A stretch of 64,000 nt of DNA from Uloborus plumipes (taxonomy: Eukaryota; Arthropoda; Arachnida; Araneae; Uloboridae), in contig JAXGGA010003443.1 of NCBI GenBank assembly GCA_038373865.1, forward strand, positions 38,457 to 102,456, read 5' to 3'. The translations under genes and the position numbers were made by a program. Positions 1 to 12,820 of this stretch are shown here, one piece after another; position 1 is the first letter of the stretch; each line of letters opens with the position of its first letter. A model generated the notes under the pieces. The model did not search any database and had not been told where the DNA came from. It was given only the letters and a program-made list of their open reading frames with translations.

Positions 1-1864
1 ACTACAAAACGCAGTACGAGGCATTCATTCACTAACGAAAAAATAATTGGCTAATTTATTAATCATAATATACTTTAGTGCCGAACAGCATTTAAGATTA
101 AATTATAAAGTGTCAAATGTACTTTCCAAGTGTAAATGATGGACATACTTTACATGATGGATGTAAAACTAGTGCGCAGTTCAGACTTTAGGGACTATAA
201 AATTCATTCAATTGCATAGGTATATACGTGGTTATTTCCAGCAAAACTGTAACTTGAAATTTGCACTAGCAGATTAAAAAAAAAGAAAATAAACATCGGA
301 GCTGGCATGTTGGTGAAGTTTAGCTGTCCGTTTCCTGCATCTTTCAAACTTTTGAAGCAGACAGCGTCGTCTGCTAACATCATATGGTTAACTATTATAT
401 AGTGTGATGATTGTACTTTTTGGCTGTTGTACATCGCTTACATGTTAATCAAAATAACAATAACTTTTTGAGCAATTTAACGAGAACGGAATGTGCAGAC
501 TATCTTGTAAGAACAGAATGAAATTACGTAAATATTTATGAAAGAGTAACCGCTGAGACCACGTGATCCATAACGATTTGCGAAAGGAGGCATGGAGGTG
601 AAAGGGGTCCTGTCTGTTATTTTCACTGCATCCTGCTGAAAAATAGATAAAGGAATAATTGTTTCTTTGTGAATTAGGTTTATTTTAAAAAGCAAGTTTT
701 GTATGACAAATCTTAAAAAATATTTCAATCCTCAGTCATTACATCTCAGCTCAGCTCATTAAATTTAAATGTCATAATGACACCAAAGTGAAAATTTCAA
801 AATTCGATTGGTCAAAATGCGAAGCATTTCATTCTTTAGGTATATTTTCATTTCATAAATGAGTTTCGACCATACTTTATAATTATTATTAAGATTATTG
901 GTGTAGTCTGAATGTAAATACTTATGTTTGAAGCAGACATTTATCTGAAAAGAGAAGACGTCTCTGCTTGTCGAAACCAAATGTTTCATAAGCATTGTAA
1001 TTATTTGTTATTAAATTTTCGCATAGAATTTTGTTGTTTCATTTAATTTCCTTTACAAAAGCAGAAAATTTGCTGCAGAAGAAATGTACTAAAGCCCTAG
1101 AATGATGTTAAAACGAACTGAAAACATGCTAACCAAAATGGTGAGATAAATGCCTCAAATATTTCTTTTGAATGGTGAGGAAGGCGTGTTTTTAGTTGAT
1201 CAGAAGAATACACTTCAATTAATCTTGCACTTATCGTATGTATGTTTCAAACTCCAATAACGTATGCTTGTAAAACAACAGTCGAAAACCCACTTCTATG
1301 TGGCTTATTTATTCTGGTTCAGCTTAGTTCCACTTGTTCACTTGTCATTCTTTGGCATGTGCACCTGTCTTCTTATTTTTATGCACTGATGATTGGGCTT
1401 GCAGTTTATAGCCCCGAAACAGCTGTTTGCTGAGTTTTTAAACTCTTTTATTCATATTTATTTGTACTTTTTAAACATCGTCTATTTTTACTCATTCCAA
1501 TAACGTATGCCTATATATATGCATTTTCATTTCTTGTTGACTATTTTTAGTCACCTGAAGGTTTAAAATAGAAGTGCATTCATCATCTTTGGTGAAAAAA
1601 AAATTGATGTAGTCAACACTACAATAATTTCAAGACTACTTTGTTTTAAGACTACTGATATTTTCAATGCGGAAAAATTTTAGATATCTTTTTTTTTAAC
1701 TATGAAACATCTGCATGCAAAATTCTCTCAAGTTATGTGCTTTGATACAAGTGACTTTATCATTTATCATATGATGCATATCTAATAAGAAATGTTATTT
1801 TTTGCAATATTGTAAATGTCGATATTTTCATGTGACTTAAGACCATAAATTTCCTTATTTTCAG
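1..1864. other. No supported gene; upstream or intronic DNA of the LETMD1-like gene
   Basis: This AT-rich stretch lies upstream of the first recognisable LETMD1-like exon. That exon begins with one leftover base of a split codon, so at least one further coding exon, carrying the start codon and probably the mitochondrial targeting sequence, must lie here or beyond the left edge. I looked for a short exon ending two bases into a codon before a GT donor and could not pick one out. Short open frames here have no recognisable domains and look random. Confidence 0.5.
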
Positions 1865-4800
1865 ATTTTGTAGTCAGAAAGTTCCTTCAACCCCTGGAAG
1901 TCGTTATGTGAAACCTTTATCTGGTATAAAAGAATACCTGGTGCAAAAATGTTTCGCATTTGTTCATGGATATGAAAAAATACTTGAAACTAAATTTCCT
2001 AGTGCCTTTAAAATCTATAGAGTTTTTTCTGTAGGTAAGTTGATGTCATACAATGAATTTTATACTGTGTTTCAACAGCTTTTTTGTTAAAATTTCAGTT
2101 ATACCTCATTACTAGAGCTTGTGCGTGATAAGAGATGCCCGTAACTTAAGTTTTTGGAAAGCTACCCTATGCAGACAATCTAGAAAACCTTAAAAGTCCT
2201 TTTTAATTTTTCATATTCTGAAAATCTCTTATTACTTAGGAAAAATACAATTTTCTCCTTCACGTTTTTCCTAAATTGAAAAAAAAATTTGTCAGTCTTT
2301 CAGGATCTACAATGAAAGAAATTAGTATAAATATTGTTATGTTATTTAAGACACAGAATTTATAATTCAGTTAGCTGGGGTGCTTATTTTCTTGAACAGC
2401 AATATGCCCCCCCCCCCCCCCCCCACACACACACAGAAAAAAAAACAAAGTTTAAAAATGCCCCAAAGATAGGCAAAAATGTTCGTAAAGAAACCACTTT
2501 CAAAATTTTATCATTTCTGGACTAATTGATTTGAATCTATACTGGAACTAATTGTGCAAAACTCCTCATTATGCCACTTCACTCTTTATAGATTTTTGCA
2601 TGTACTACTAATAACTCCTTAATTTAATAAAGTTTCTAGTCTTGATATTTGTCCTGAAGAGCCCTGGAACGTCCTTGAAAAAGCATGATTTTCACTTGAG
2701 AATTTGGGATATCCTCAGCCTGAAATGCAGAATTTTTCCTTTTTCAATTGTAGAAAATGACTAAAATTAACCACCCTCTCCTTTTCCAAAATTGAACCAT
2801 ATTCTCTCTGGAACTTTTTCCGCCACTATCCTAGAGAGCAAATATATAAAATTTATCAAATGTAACTCGAAATTTTACCAATAAATGATAAAATATAAGC
2901 AAATACACATACATTGACATTCTAATGAAAAGATACAGCAGCCATTGCTTAAAAAAAAATCTATACTTTAATGCCTTCTTCAGCAAAAACAAAATTTGCT
3001 GAACAAGGAAACTGTTTTGGGGATTACAGTCCTCACATTGAAGCTCTTATTTGAAGTTACCTTTTTCATTATTCTGATCTGTAATGATTTAAAATGTTAA
3101 TGATTGTTTTAGTTTTTTTCTCTTATACGAGAAGTGGCTAGAAAAAAACCGAACTGATGCTATAAAAAATTTTTATTTTCCATTATTTACAATTTGATGT
3201 TATCTCCTTCAATGTACTCTCCTCCTAGGTCTACACACCGCTCCATACGAATTTTCCACTGTTCATAGCAATGCTGCAGATCATTTTCGGTAAGTCCATA
3301 CATTACTTCCGTCGCTTTTTCTTTTACTGCTTCAACACTCTCAAATCTAGTTCCTTTCAAAGCTGACTTGACTTTAAGGAAAAGACAAAATCACAGGGGA
3401 CCAAATCAGATGAGTAGGGTGGTTGGTCTAAGATGGGAATGTTGTGATTGGCTAAAAACGTCTTCACTAACAACGCATTGAGAGCTGGGGCATTGTCTTG
3501 GTGCAGGATCCATGTCTTTTTTTTCCACAAATCGTTCCGTTTTCTCCGTACTCGCTCACGTAGGGTAGTCAGGACGCCAGAGGGACAAACAGTGAACCAG
3601 CATTACCACATTAGCGTCCTGACTACCCTACGTGAGCGAGTACGGAGAAAACGGAACGATTTGTGGAAAAAAAAGACATGGATCCTGCACCAAGACAATG
3701 CTCTAGCTCTCAATGCGTTGTTAGTGAAGACGTTTTTAGCCAATCACAACATTCCCATCTTAGACCAACCACCCTACTCACCTGATTTGGTCCCCTATGA
3801 TTTTTGTCTTTTCCTTTAAGTCAAGTCAGCTTTGAAAGGAACTAGATTTGAGAGTGTTGAAGCAGTAAAAGAAAAAGCGACGGAAGTAATGTATGGACTT
3901 ACCGAAAATGATCTGCAGCATTGTTATGAACAGTGGAAAATTCGTATGGAGCGGTGTGTAGACCTAGGAGGAGAGTACATTGAAGGAGATAACATCAAAT
4001 TGTAAATAATGGAAAATAAAAATTTTTTATAGCATCAGTTCGGTTTTTTTCTAGCCACACCTCGTATTACATTAATTATTACTATTGCATGTTTTTTTAA
4101 TTGTTTAATTTAAAAGAAATTTTTAATAATCTAATTGCTTTTGCAATGGGTAAGAAAACCTAAGGGTCGTTCATTTTGGAAAAAAAAAGCTGATATAAAT
4201 AATAAAAATTTATAAAAAGAAAATTTTAAAATTAATGAAATAACTTTTTTTATATAGAAATTAATGTTTATTCAAAAGGGAATAGAGGTTGAATATTTTT
4301 ACACTGTTTTAATTCTTTGAAAAAATGTACAATCTTAAAATGCAATTTCTTGGAAAGATATCTGAAATTTTAACCCTTGAATTAAATTTTAGGTACTAAA
4401 GATCTGTACAACGACATTAAGGAGTATATTAGAATCTCATCTGTACTTAGCAATGGTAAATATGTACGAGATTTACAAAGAAAGGAGCTTGAAACATATT
4501 TTCAGGTAAGACTGATATCAGCAGGGATTAATTTAGTGTGTACAAATTTGTTGTCAGTGCTAAAAAATATGAAACAAATTAATTTTTTGTAGGTCCCCAA
4601 AGACCTAATGAAAGTTGCTCCAGTTTTGGTGCTTGCTGCTCTTCCATTTGCTAATTATGTCATTTTACCTGTGATGTAAGCATTTATACTTAATTTCTAG
4701 TATTAAGTAACTCTAGCACTGTGTAACATTTTGTTTAAATGTCATTAAAACTGAATAGCATGTACGTCATTTCGCGATCAGGGATTAAGTAGGAGTCAAT

Positions 4801-7800
4801 TGCCACTCCGGCTTTTGGGAAATTAATTAGTTAACTATTAGTTTATCAACCCTAATGAAGATAAAACAGCCCTTTTAAGTCTATTCACTCTATTGCAAGT
4901 TGAGGTAAACTATTTCAAATCTCTCCTACCTCTATTGAAGCTGTCTATGCATATAGAAGTAGCCAATCAACATATGCCGATTTAATCTACTGTAGGCCCC
5001 GCTTGAACGAATACTGTCGGTTCAAAGAAATATTATTCAATTAAGTGGAGTATCCGATTAAGCAAGGATCTTTGAAATTGAATCTATGGCAAGAAGAAGT
5101 ATTCTGTTCCGAAAAGTTTCATTCCATATAAACAGGGCGTTAGTAGTGCAAACCTGCGGAGGAAGCTATACAGGGGCAGGGTCATGGAAAAAGCTGGACC
5201 ATACCTTCCATACAGCATCCACAGCCTGGGAATGCTTTATGAAAGTATAATTTTATTATTATTTTTTATTTTTATTTTTAGTGAATTCAAATGAGTGAAG
5301 CATATCTTCCCTGCAAACTCTTTTCTGGAGATAATGCATATACTTTCGGTCCCCGCTTAATCGGGTAACGGATAAACGAATACCCCGCTTATATGAATAA
5401 ATCTTCTTGGAACCCATGCCATAGACGCAATGTTAAAGATCCCTGCTTAAACAAATACTCTGCTTAATCGAATAATATTTCTTGGAACCGACAGTATTCG
5501 TTTAAGCGGGGCCGACAGTATATTTATTTTTTTAAGCCTGAGCTCATAATGTAAGCCTGAAAGTTGCTTTACTTATCTAGTAGTTACATTTTCTGAACAC
5601 TTTCTAATATAGGTTAAAGGTATCCGAACTGAACAAAAAAAAATTATGAAATCATTTTTGACAAGTTATTTTAGAAATCTTATATTTCTCCTTTTTAAAT
5701 GAAAAAGAGAAACGCAACCTAAGTGTGCAGGATGCCTACCTATTCCTCCTCCAAAAAGCAATGGCGCATCGCCCTCAAATGTTGAAAAATACCTTCCAGA
5801 ATGAGAGCCCCCCCCCCCTAAAAAAAAAGAAGAAAATACCCCTTCTAAAAATTTTCATGACATAATCTGGTTCATGGGGACCATCCACATGGGCACCCGT
5901 GAAGCATGCATTTAATAGTCTGCATTTAATAGTCCAGCTACAGTTTGATGACTTCAAAATAAAAGGAAGTTTACAGGTTATGTTATTATGTAAACATCCA
6001 TTTTTAAATACCTATTTTTTAAACCTAAAAATTTTAACATGAAAATTCTTTTTATTATAGATATTTATTTCCTCGGAAATGCCTGTCCTCGCAGTTTTGG
6101 ACTTTACAACAAAAAGTTGACTTCGCTGTTAAGTATCAGAAGAAAAGACTACATCATTACAGACCTGTCTTCAGGCAATTGCAAGCCCAAATTGACACTG
6201 TTAAAACTGATGTGCTAAAGAACAGTTGTCAGGATATATTTTATAAGGTAAATATTTTAAAGCATTTATGCTAACTATGATCCCTTTGTGGAAAATTGCA
6301 AAAAAATAATAATACAGTCGAACCTTCTTCAAATGAACTCAAATGGGGACCTTTAATATAAATTCATCTTAACCATAGTTTGTTTTATCCGAAAGGAAAT
6401 AAACACAGAAACAATTGAACTGGGCTCGCAAGTATAATTAGTCTTAACAGTAATTTTAAATGTTCATATTTACGAGGTTTGACTGTAATAATGATTTAAA
6501 ATTATTTTGGAAGATTATTTTTCAAGGAAGAACTTTTCGGCTTTCTGGTCTTCTGCCTTTTGAGGTTTCAATTTATGTCGGCCTGTCCTCAAAAGTGGCT
6601 TTTTTTTTTAATTTCTACAAAAGTGATCATTGAGAAGAAGGAAATTTTGTGTACAAAATATACCATTTTCTCTTCCTAGCTTTTTCGAACAACATTGCAA
6701 TTAAACAGTGAAATATTAATCTTGAATTTGTATTTTTACATTGTGTGTTGTATTTTCTATAATTTATTGACCTCAAAATCTTTTTTTTAATCATATGTTA
6801 GTGTATGTTTAATCATGTGATTGTGCTTTTCTTTAGCTAGGTAGTGGTTTGCATCCTACAACAGAAGAAATTATCAAGTTGAAACCATTATTCATCGATA
6901 AGCCTTATGGTATATTTTGTATCACCAATAAACATCTTGTAAGTGCTTTTAATCTTAAAATTATTTCCTTTTGCTCAATTCATTAAGTTTATAAGAGTAT
7001 TTTGATTTAAATCATTAATAATAATATGCGATAAAGAAGTATATAAACCAATTGAATCGAAATTTCTTCATGATTAAGTTTCTATTTCTTTTGTATCTTT
7101 AATTACTTTTGTCTACCCAATGATCTTTGTTTCATTCTGCAACTAAATGTTCTGTCTCAAAAATCTGAAGTTTGGATAACTTAAATGAAGTATGTTTTTG
7201 AACCACTATTTACAGTTCTGAAACACCGCTACTGCTAATCAACTGCAGATGAAGCAAACATTTAGTATTTGTTTGATAACATACGGTTTTCTTCATCCCA
7301 ATATTTGTTAACGAAGTACTTCACTCTGTTAAAAGCTTATATCACCAGTGGTGGATTTACATGTTTGGGGCTCATCACAATTTATTTTCATGGTCTCAAT
7401 TGTCTGTCACAAAACTATGTAAAATGCTTATCATATTCAATTTTGTAGGAGAGAGAAAATTACTAACTAAAAATTGTTTTGTAATACGAGATGGTTTTCG
7501 TTCGTAACATTGAATATAACAGGCCAAACGGGTTAACTTCACAAACTGTTTTCTGGGCACTGCTGTTTTACTAGATGAAAAAAATGATAAAGAAAAAACT
7601 CGAAAACAAATTTATTGGAAAAAGCAGGAAAAAAATGTAAACTTGCGGATTTGTTGAAATAGCAAAAATATTAATGAGTTTAAAGAATGAATATTATCTC
7701 TGGGTCTAGTGAAATAGCGTTTAAAAACAGCTGTAGTAAGCTGTTGTAGTTAAAACATTATGCAAGTAATTATTGAACAGAATTAATATCTAGAAGCTGA

Positions 7801-10800
7801 TCAACATTCAGATATGTCTATCTTTGAAAGTGAAAATTATGAACATGTTATTTAGCATTGAAGCATTTCTTATTTGTTTTGACTTTTTTTTGTATCGGAG
7901 GTATTTGAAGGTTGTAATTTATGCTGTAATAAATAAAATGCATTTTCAGTTTGGTTTGTTGGGTACTACTGTTAGGGACTTATTTATAGTCAATATCGTA
8001 AACTACCCCTAAAATTTTCTTAAAATTTTGTCAAAATGTTCCTAAAATTTTGAAAAAGTCTACTGCGAGCCCTGTGTGTCGTTAATTATGATATGATTAG
8101 ATATGAATTTTGATTTTAAAAACCTAACATTTAAATGTTGAAATGCTTTTAGTGAAATGTTGAAATGCTTTGTATGTATGTTATGTTTTTGTTTTATTGC
8201 ATTTAGTTAATAATTAGTCAGTGATGAGAATTTTATTTATTTTTTAGCATCATTTATGCCGTATGCATGGAATTTCAGTATTGCCTGGAAAGCAGTGGAG
8301 ACTATGGAAACATGCTGGATTTATTCGTGAAATGGACTTGGCAATGAAAAGGGAAGGCCTGGAATCAATGTCTACTCATGAGTTGAGAAACGTAAGAAAT
8401 ATTTGATGAAACATTTATTTTGATGCAGTTGTTAAATTGATTAGGACCCCATTTTGTGTAAAATTGTTTTCTCTCTCCCACCCTCCCCCAAATTTTAAAA
8501 GTCTGCCATTGCTGCTTCAAACACTGAATATTAAAATTAGTCAATAGATCTGAAAAGTAGATAAATAAAACACTCGAACTTTTTTACTTTCTGGTTTTGC
8601 ATTTCACTACTTTTACTGCAGTTAAGTAGAAGTGTTAGCAAAATGTTGATCATCAAAAGTTAATCAAAATATAATTCAAGGTGTAGAAAAATTTTCATTT
8701 TAATTCAATTATTCGCATGAGTTTTCTTTTTTTTTTTCGTTAAATGACACTTTCACCTGTCGTTTGCAATATTTTATAACACTTAAAAAGGCAGTAAAAA
8801 TTATTCGTTTGTTTTGTAAAAGTTACAAAACATATTAGTCATAATTGGACTTAACTAACATTTTAACCCTGAACAAAGTCAAATAAATCTGCAAAATCAA
8901 GAGACATATGTACTACATTTGTTTGTGAAAAGTCATATATACCTTCTTGCATGTAGAACTATTTGTATATGGTGTTGTGTGTATTTTGTATATATGTTAC
9001 ATTGTTTGTTCTGTATGTTTATCAATAGTTTAATGTATAGCACTGTATACACTGTTTTAGAGTCCACTGTAAAAGTTACATAGTCTATGAGGAATCTTTT
9101 AATCTTTATAATTGAAGGGGTAAGTGGGATAAAGGTGATATGTGACAATTTTGGAAAAACATACTTTTTACCATGGATGAAGGTGATGAGTTAATATTTT
9201 TTTTGAAAGTTTTTTCTAGAAATTTAAATAAATGTCACATATCACCTTTATCCACTTGCCCCTTTAAGGGGTTACAGTACCTCAAAAATGACCAAAAGAC
9301 CAAAAAAATTTTTATTGCTTATTTCAAAAGTAAAAGTTATTTAAAACACTCAGAAAAAAATAGCCTTGTTCTAGATAAATTATTTAAAAAGTTATGAGGG
9401 ACTTTAGGGCATGCATGCTATGTGTTCTAATGGAAAAGGCAAACTTTAAAGTGCTTTTTCTCGGTGATCAGTTTTTAGCGTTTCTATGTTACTGGAAATG
9501 CTAAGGATTTTTTTCTATTAAAGATATAACTTTAAAGCAATATTTTTCACACTCAGGATAATATATTTAACAAAACTGTGCATTGAATAAGCGTTTTATA
9601 AATTACAAAAAATTTTAGAGTTTGTTAAACCTCGACAAACAAAATTTTCTAAGAATTTTTTACATAAAAGGTCACAAAATATTTTCTAATCAAGATATAA
9701 GAAAATGAATGCACAGATTTGTTGAGGTAATCTTTGTGATCATTTCGCAAAAAGAAATTTTGAAATTAATGCAGAAACAAAAAAGCCTTAGGGTTTTTAA
9801 AAAGTGGAAATTTTCTTACATTTTTCAAATTTTCAAAAAAAGTTTTCAAAATTTTTAATGTTTGAAAATAAATTATTGATTGTGAAATAAGTGCAGAAAC
9901 AAATATTTCAAAGAATTAACTTTTTCACTTAAATTAAAGAAATTTGTTAGAAAGGTACTGTAACCCCTTAAGTCCTCATAATCTTTACTTTATTTAATAG
10001 CAGCGAATCAGTTTTGATTACGACAAGATTCAGGATTAAATGACAATAATATTCATTAACTAACATTTAGAATATCTCACAAACTATAAATCATAAAATA
10101 GATAAAAACGTTTAGATGATCACCTTAACCTAACAAGCTATTTATTCTATTAACACATTATAAGGTGCTAGTGGCTTTTAGTCCATGTGGGGATCCTTAT
10201 CCACAAACTTAAAGAACTATGTTGGACTAGCTTCTAATATCTGTCTACCAATGCCATACGTATGTCATGGCAAGCCGGCCGCAACCAAGGGGCAAAGCCA
10301 AACAACGAGCAAGCTTCCACCCACCTGTTTTACAGAACAAGTCTAAAAACTAAACAAAGAAAAACACACTGCAAGCAGTTTAGGTACAATAGGGCCTATA
10401 CTACCTTTCCCAGCTGATGCACATCATAGCCAATCACGAAATACATGTAACAGACTTTTCTTGTCGAAGCTTCCCTAGTATGTTATATTACATTGAGGTT
10501 TGCCGGAATGTGAGCAAAGCTAAAACAAACATTCAGTCTTTCTGCCTAAGTCAATGCACACTGATTATTCTTCGGCCAAAAAATTTAAGAGTCATGCAAT
10601 GTTAATACATTGTAAGTAACAAAATCATGCTCTTTCTATTTTTGTTGAAAATTAATGAAATTACTCGTTCTATTTGTGCCAACAGGGATTTATGCCTAAC
10701 AACAATCAATTCTTTCAAAAACGCACCATAGTTAATCCTACTTTTGCTTGAAACAGGCCCTCTGCCAGCTTCTGCATTGCTTCAAACCAGTAATATGGCG

Positions 10801-12016
10801 TGACCTTGAAAAGTTGCGACAATAAGAGCAAAAAAATTAAGGTTAAGTGGAACATCAAATTCTAGAGAGAGAAAAAAAGGACGTTTTTTATTATCTCCAC
10901 TAATTAAAGTCATACAATTACGCAACCTAGCCAAACATATGAATCAATACCTGATTTTATGGTCAGTTCACTACCATTTTGGAGAAGTTAGGGTCAGGTG
11001 CTCAGATTTTAATAAAGATACTTAATGATCCCTAATTTTTGAGGAGAATGTACTTCTTCACTCTTTGTTCATTCACAAACTGAAGGATTCCTATATGAGT
11101 AACATTGCAAGCAATACAGTTTTCAGGGTTCCAGCTAGAATTAAAAGCGATGTATGGTATGCAAAGCTGAGAAAAAATTGGACCTATTCTGAGTTTTACC
11201 AAGAAAATGAGGTTAACTTGAGAGATGGATCAAGATTTTTCTGTGTAATAATGAATTCCTGATTACATGAATTTCTTTTTTTTCTTTCATTCAAATGTTT
11301 AATGATGCCTATAAAGATTAAAAAAAAACAAAGTTTAACAATTTTCACTGGATATTTTAGTTGGTTTGAAATCAGTTCATAAATGTTTAAAATATTTTAA
11401 TGGTTTTATACTTAAGCTGAATTACTTTGTAAAAATGCAAGACTTCTAGTCTTGTAAACTTTGGTTACATAAGAAATGGAAGAAGCAGCAATTCACTCAA
11501 GTTCTTCCTTTTTAGGCATGCTTTATGAGAGGTTTAAGTCCAGTGGGCCTGTCGAAAGAAGAAATGATGGCCTTTCTTTCAGATTGGATTAAAATTGCAA
11601 TAAGTATAGAAAGTAAGCATTTTATTTCACTTCAATGTCTGTATTTTTTTTGCTTTAAAAAGTTATACTTTAAACTGTATGATATGAGGTTTTTTTTCAA
11701 ACCTTTCAAGGAGAATTGCCAGTTTTTTGAATGTAAATAAATTCATTTCTCATTAACCTTCCAATTTTAGACCAAAAGCCCAAAAACTTTCATAAGTTCT
11801 GGGGCATATTTTCAGAAGACTTTTTTTGTTATAAAATGCTAAAATTTGACAAAAGAATGTCATGAGATGGAGTATGTTAGTGTTGTTGAGTGGAATTTGT
11901 AGTAAACTTATTAAGAAAAAAATGATGATACAATTCAATTTTCATTCTTAGTGATTGAAACTCAGATTTCTAAAGATGTAAAAAGAAGACATAGAAAGGA
12001 TCAAAAAGCATTCTGA
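1865..12016 (+). CDS. LETMD1: LETM1 domain-containing protein 1 (LETMD1-like), 8 exons, 5' incomplete
   Basis: Eight exons join in frame: 1865-2034, 4393-4505, 4593-4675, 6061-6247, 6837-6938, 8248-8391, 11516-11612 and 11952-12016 (TGA stop at 12014). All junctions are GT-AG with matching phases, giving about 319 residues against about 360 in human LETMD1, so roughly the first 40-60 residues are missing. Exon 1 (VKPLSGIKEYLVQKC...) matches the family's start of the mature protein. Exon 3 runs into exon 4 through the hydrophobic membrane segment LPFANYVILPVMYLFPRK, the hallmark of LETM1-like proteins. Exon 7 carries ACFMRGLSPVGLS and the DWIKIAISIE helix, matching the family's C-terminal LETM motif. 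The tail is basic (KRRHRKDQK). Family members sit in the mitochondrial inner membrane and are linked to mitochondrial structure and respiration; the exact role here is inferred. Introns hold a mariner palindrome and several MITEs. Identification is firm; the N-terminus is unresolved. Confidence 0.92.
2035..3125. other. Intron sequence, AT-rich, with a poly-C/CA tract
   Basis: Intron between the first two visible LETMD1-like exons. It contains a C-run followed by a short CA repeat near 2407-2436. I see no coding sequence or other structured element. Confidence 0.6.
3126..4066. mobile_element. Palindromic mariner relic: two facing 3' halves
   Basis: Two arms of about 452 bp (3126-3577 and 3614-4066) are nearly perfect reverse complements around a 36-bp spacer. 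The outer ends read TACGAG(A/G)...GTGGCTAGAAAAAAACC and begin and end with TA, as expected for Tc1/mariner insertion. Each arm encodes the C-terminal part of a mariner transposase. The right arm, read on the plus strand, shows HQDNA near 3690 and PPYSPDL..YDF near 3770, with 34 residues between the two aspartates (DD34D class). The frame is lost just after this motif and the N-terminal catalytic part is absent, so the element cannot be autonomous. It lies in an intron of the LETMD1-like gene. Confidence 0.88.
3614..3819 (+). pseudogene. mariner transposase C-terminal fragment (right arm)
   Basis: Open frame inside the right arm, encoding the second and third catalytic aspartates of a DD34D mariner transposase (HQDNA, then PYSPDL and YDF). 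The usual continuation LFPKLKSAL is broken by a small indel that creates a stop at 3817-3819. The open frame upstream of 3614 crosses the palindrome centre and is antisense to the other arm, so it is not real protein. A mirror copy lies on the minus strand in the left arm. Confidence 0.75.
4989..5521. repeat. MITE with long terminal inverted repeats
   Basis: The left end (TACTGTAGGCCCCGCTTGAA) is the inverse of the right end (GTTTAAGCGGGG.CGACAGTA), with the inverted match continuing through an ACTGTCGGTTC block. Further inverted GCTTAATCG blocks lie inside. TA flanks and this style of terminus resemble pogo/Tigger-type non-autonomous elements. No coding sequence. It lies in an intron of the LETMD1-like gene. 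Confidence 0.65.
6315..6485. repeat. Short pogo-like MITE with TA target duplication
   Basis: About 171 bp starting CAGTCGAACCTTC and ending GAGGTTTGACTG, flanked by TA on both sides. The CAGTCGAACCT-type terminus is typical of pogo/Tigger-related non-autonomous elements. It lies in an intron of the LETMD1-like gene. Confidence 0.65.
6939..8247. other. Intron, no supported feature
   Basis: Intron between the fifth and sixth visible LETMD1-like exons. AT-rich. A CAGTGGTGGATTTACA string near 7348 resembles a hAT-element terminus, but I could not find a convincing partner end, so no element is called. Confidence 0.5.
9111..9270. repeat. Small inverted repeat
   Basis: A 37-bp arm containing AAGGGGTAAGTGGGATAAAG at 9111-9147 is repeated in inverse at 9234-9270 (TTTATCCACTTGCCCCTT). 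It overlaps the left end of the next element. Probably a short foldback or MITE in an intron. Confidence 0.6.
9264..9972. repeat. 709-bp MITE with TTAAGGGGTTACAG termini
   Basis: The left terminus TTAAGGGGTTACAGTACCT is mirrored at the right end by AGGTACTGTAACCCCTTAA. The interior is very AT-rich, with no intact coding sequence. TTAA at both edges is compatible with a TTAA-targeting element, but the internal terminus does not match the usual piggyBac start, so the superfamily is left open. Confidence 0.7.
9973..11515. other. Remainder of intron 6, no supported gene
   Basis: Intron sequence. A less AT-rich patch at about 10180-10480 may be an old repeat, but I recognise no family. Small open frames here show no domains. 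Confidence 0.45.
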
Positions 12017-12820
12017 TGTAGAGAACTCTTACATGAAATCAAAATTGCTCTTAAACTTACAGAATTGTTGAATGTTAAATTTAACTGAATTTAATTTTGG
12101 TGGTGTTTAGCAATTAAAATCATTAAAGATGTTGTCAAACCATTGGGTTTAAAACTGATATAATAATTTGTATCTTTCTATGTACCAACAAAACCATTCT
12201 TTGATGAAAATCATTCTTTCTTCATAGATTTTATCACAGGTAAAATTTTGAATGGAGTGTTTAGGCCAGAATTTATTTAAAAATTTTCTTGGTGGTGACA
12301 AAATTATAGACATTAAAGCAGAATATTTGAAATGTATTTTGTGCATGTTTAGTGCTTTTCCAAAAAAATGTTTGCAATGTCAAACAATTTGTTTCTGAAA
12401 TGTTGCAAATGAATTCATCACAACAAATCTTGTCAGCTTTAAGTTCTCTTAATTACAGTCAACAGCAATTTCTTCAGCATGCTTTTCTGAAAACATTTGT
12501 TGTGTGTGGTTTTCTATTTTTTGCTTATATTTTTTTGATGTGAAATCAGATCGCACGAGTTTCAAAGTACAAAAGCACCCTTAAAAAGAAAAAAAAATAT
12601 CTTGAAATAAAAATGTTAAAGTTTTTGTTCAGCAAAATAAATGATAAAATTCAGCATCATTTAACCACAAAATTGAAATTATTACGTGCATGTGTTTTGG
12701 GATTGTGAAGAAAAACTATTCTTGAGCTTTCAATGCTAAGTAGTAGCCACCAATGACTTCTGCTGAGCTTTAATAGTACAAAGCACTTTTGTATAGCAAT
12801 TTTATCACAAATATAAATGT
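12017..12820 (+). other. LETMD1-like 3' UTR and polyadenylation signals
   Basis: Sequence after the TGA stop has no further coding match. Two AATAAA hexamers, at 12606-12611 and 12636-12641, are candidate polyadenylation signals about 590-625 bp after the stop. A LINE 3' end begins at 12821, so the transcript probably ends before it. Confidence 0.5.

Noticed and set aside
3448..3819. 123-residue open frame on the plus strand
   Set aside because: The first half is antisense to the left mariner arm and the frame crosses the palindrome centre; only the part after 3614 is transposase sequence, and it is broken.
7348..8080. Possible hAT element starting CAGTGGTGGATTTACA
   Set aside because: No convincing inverted right end or 8-bp duplication found.
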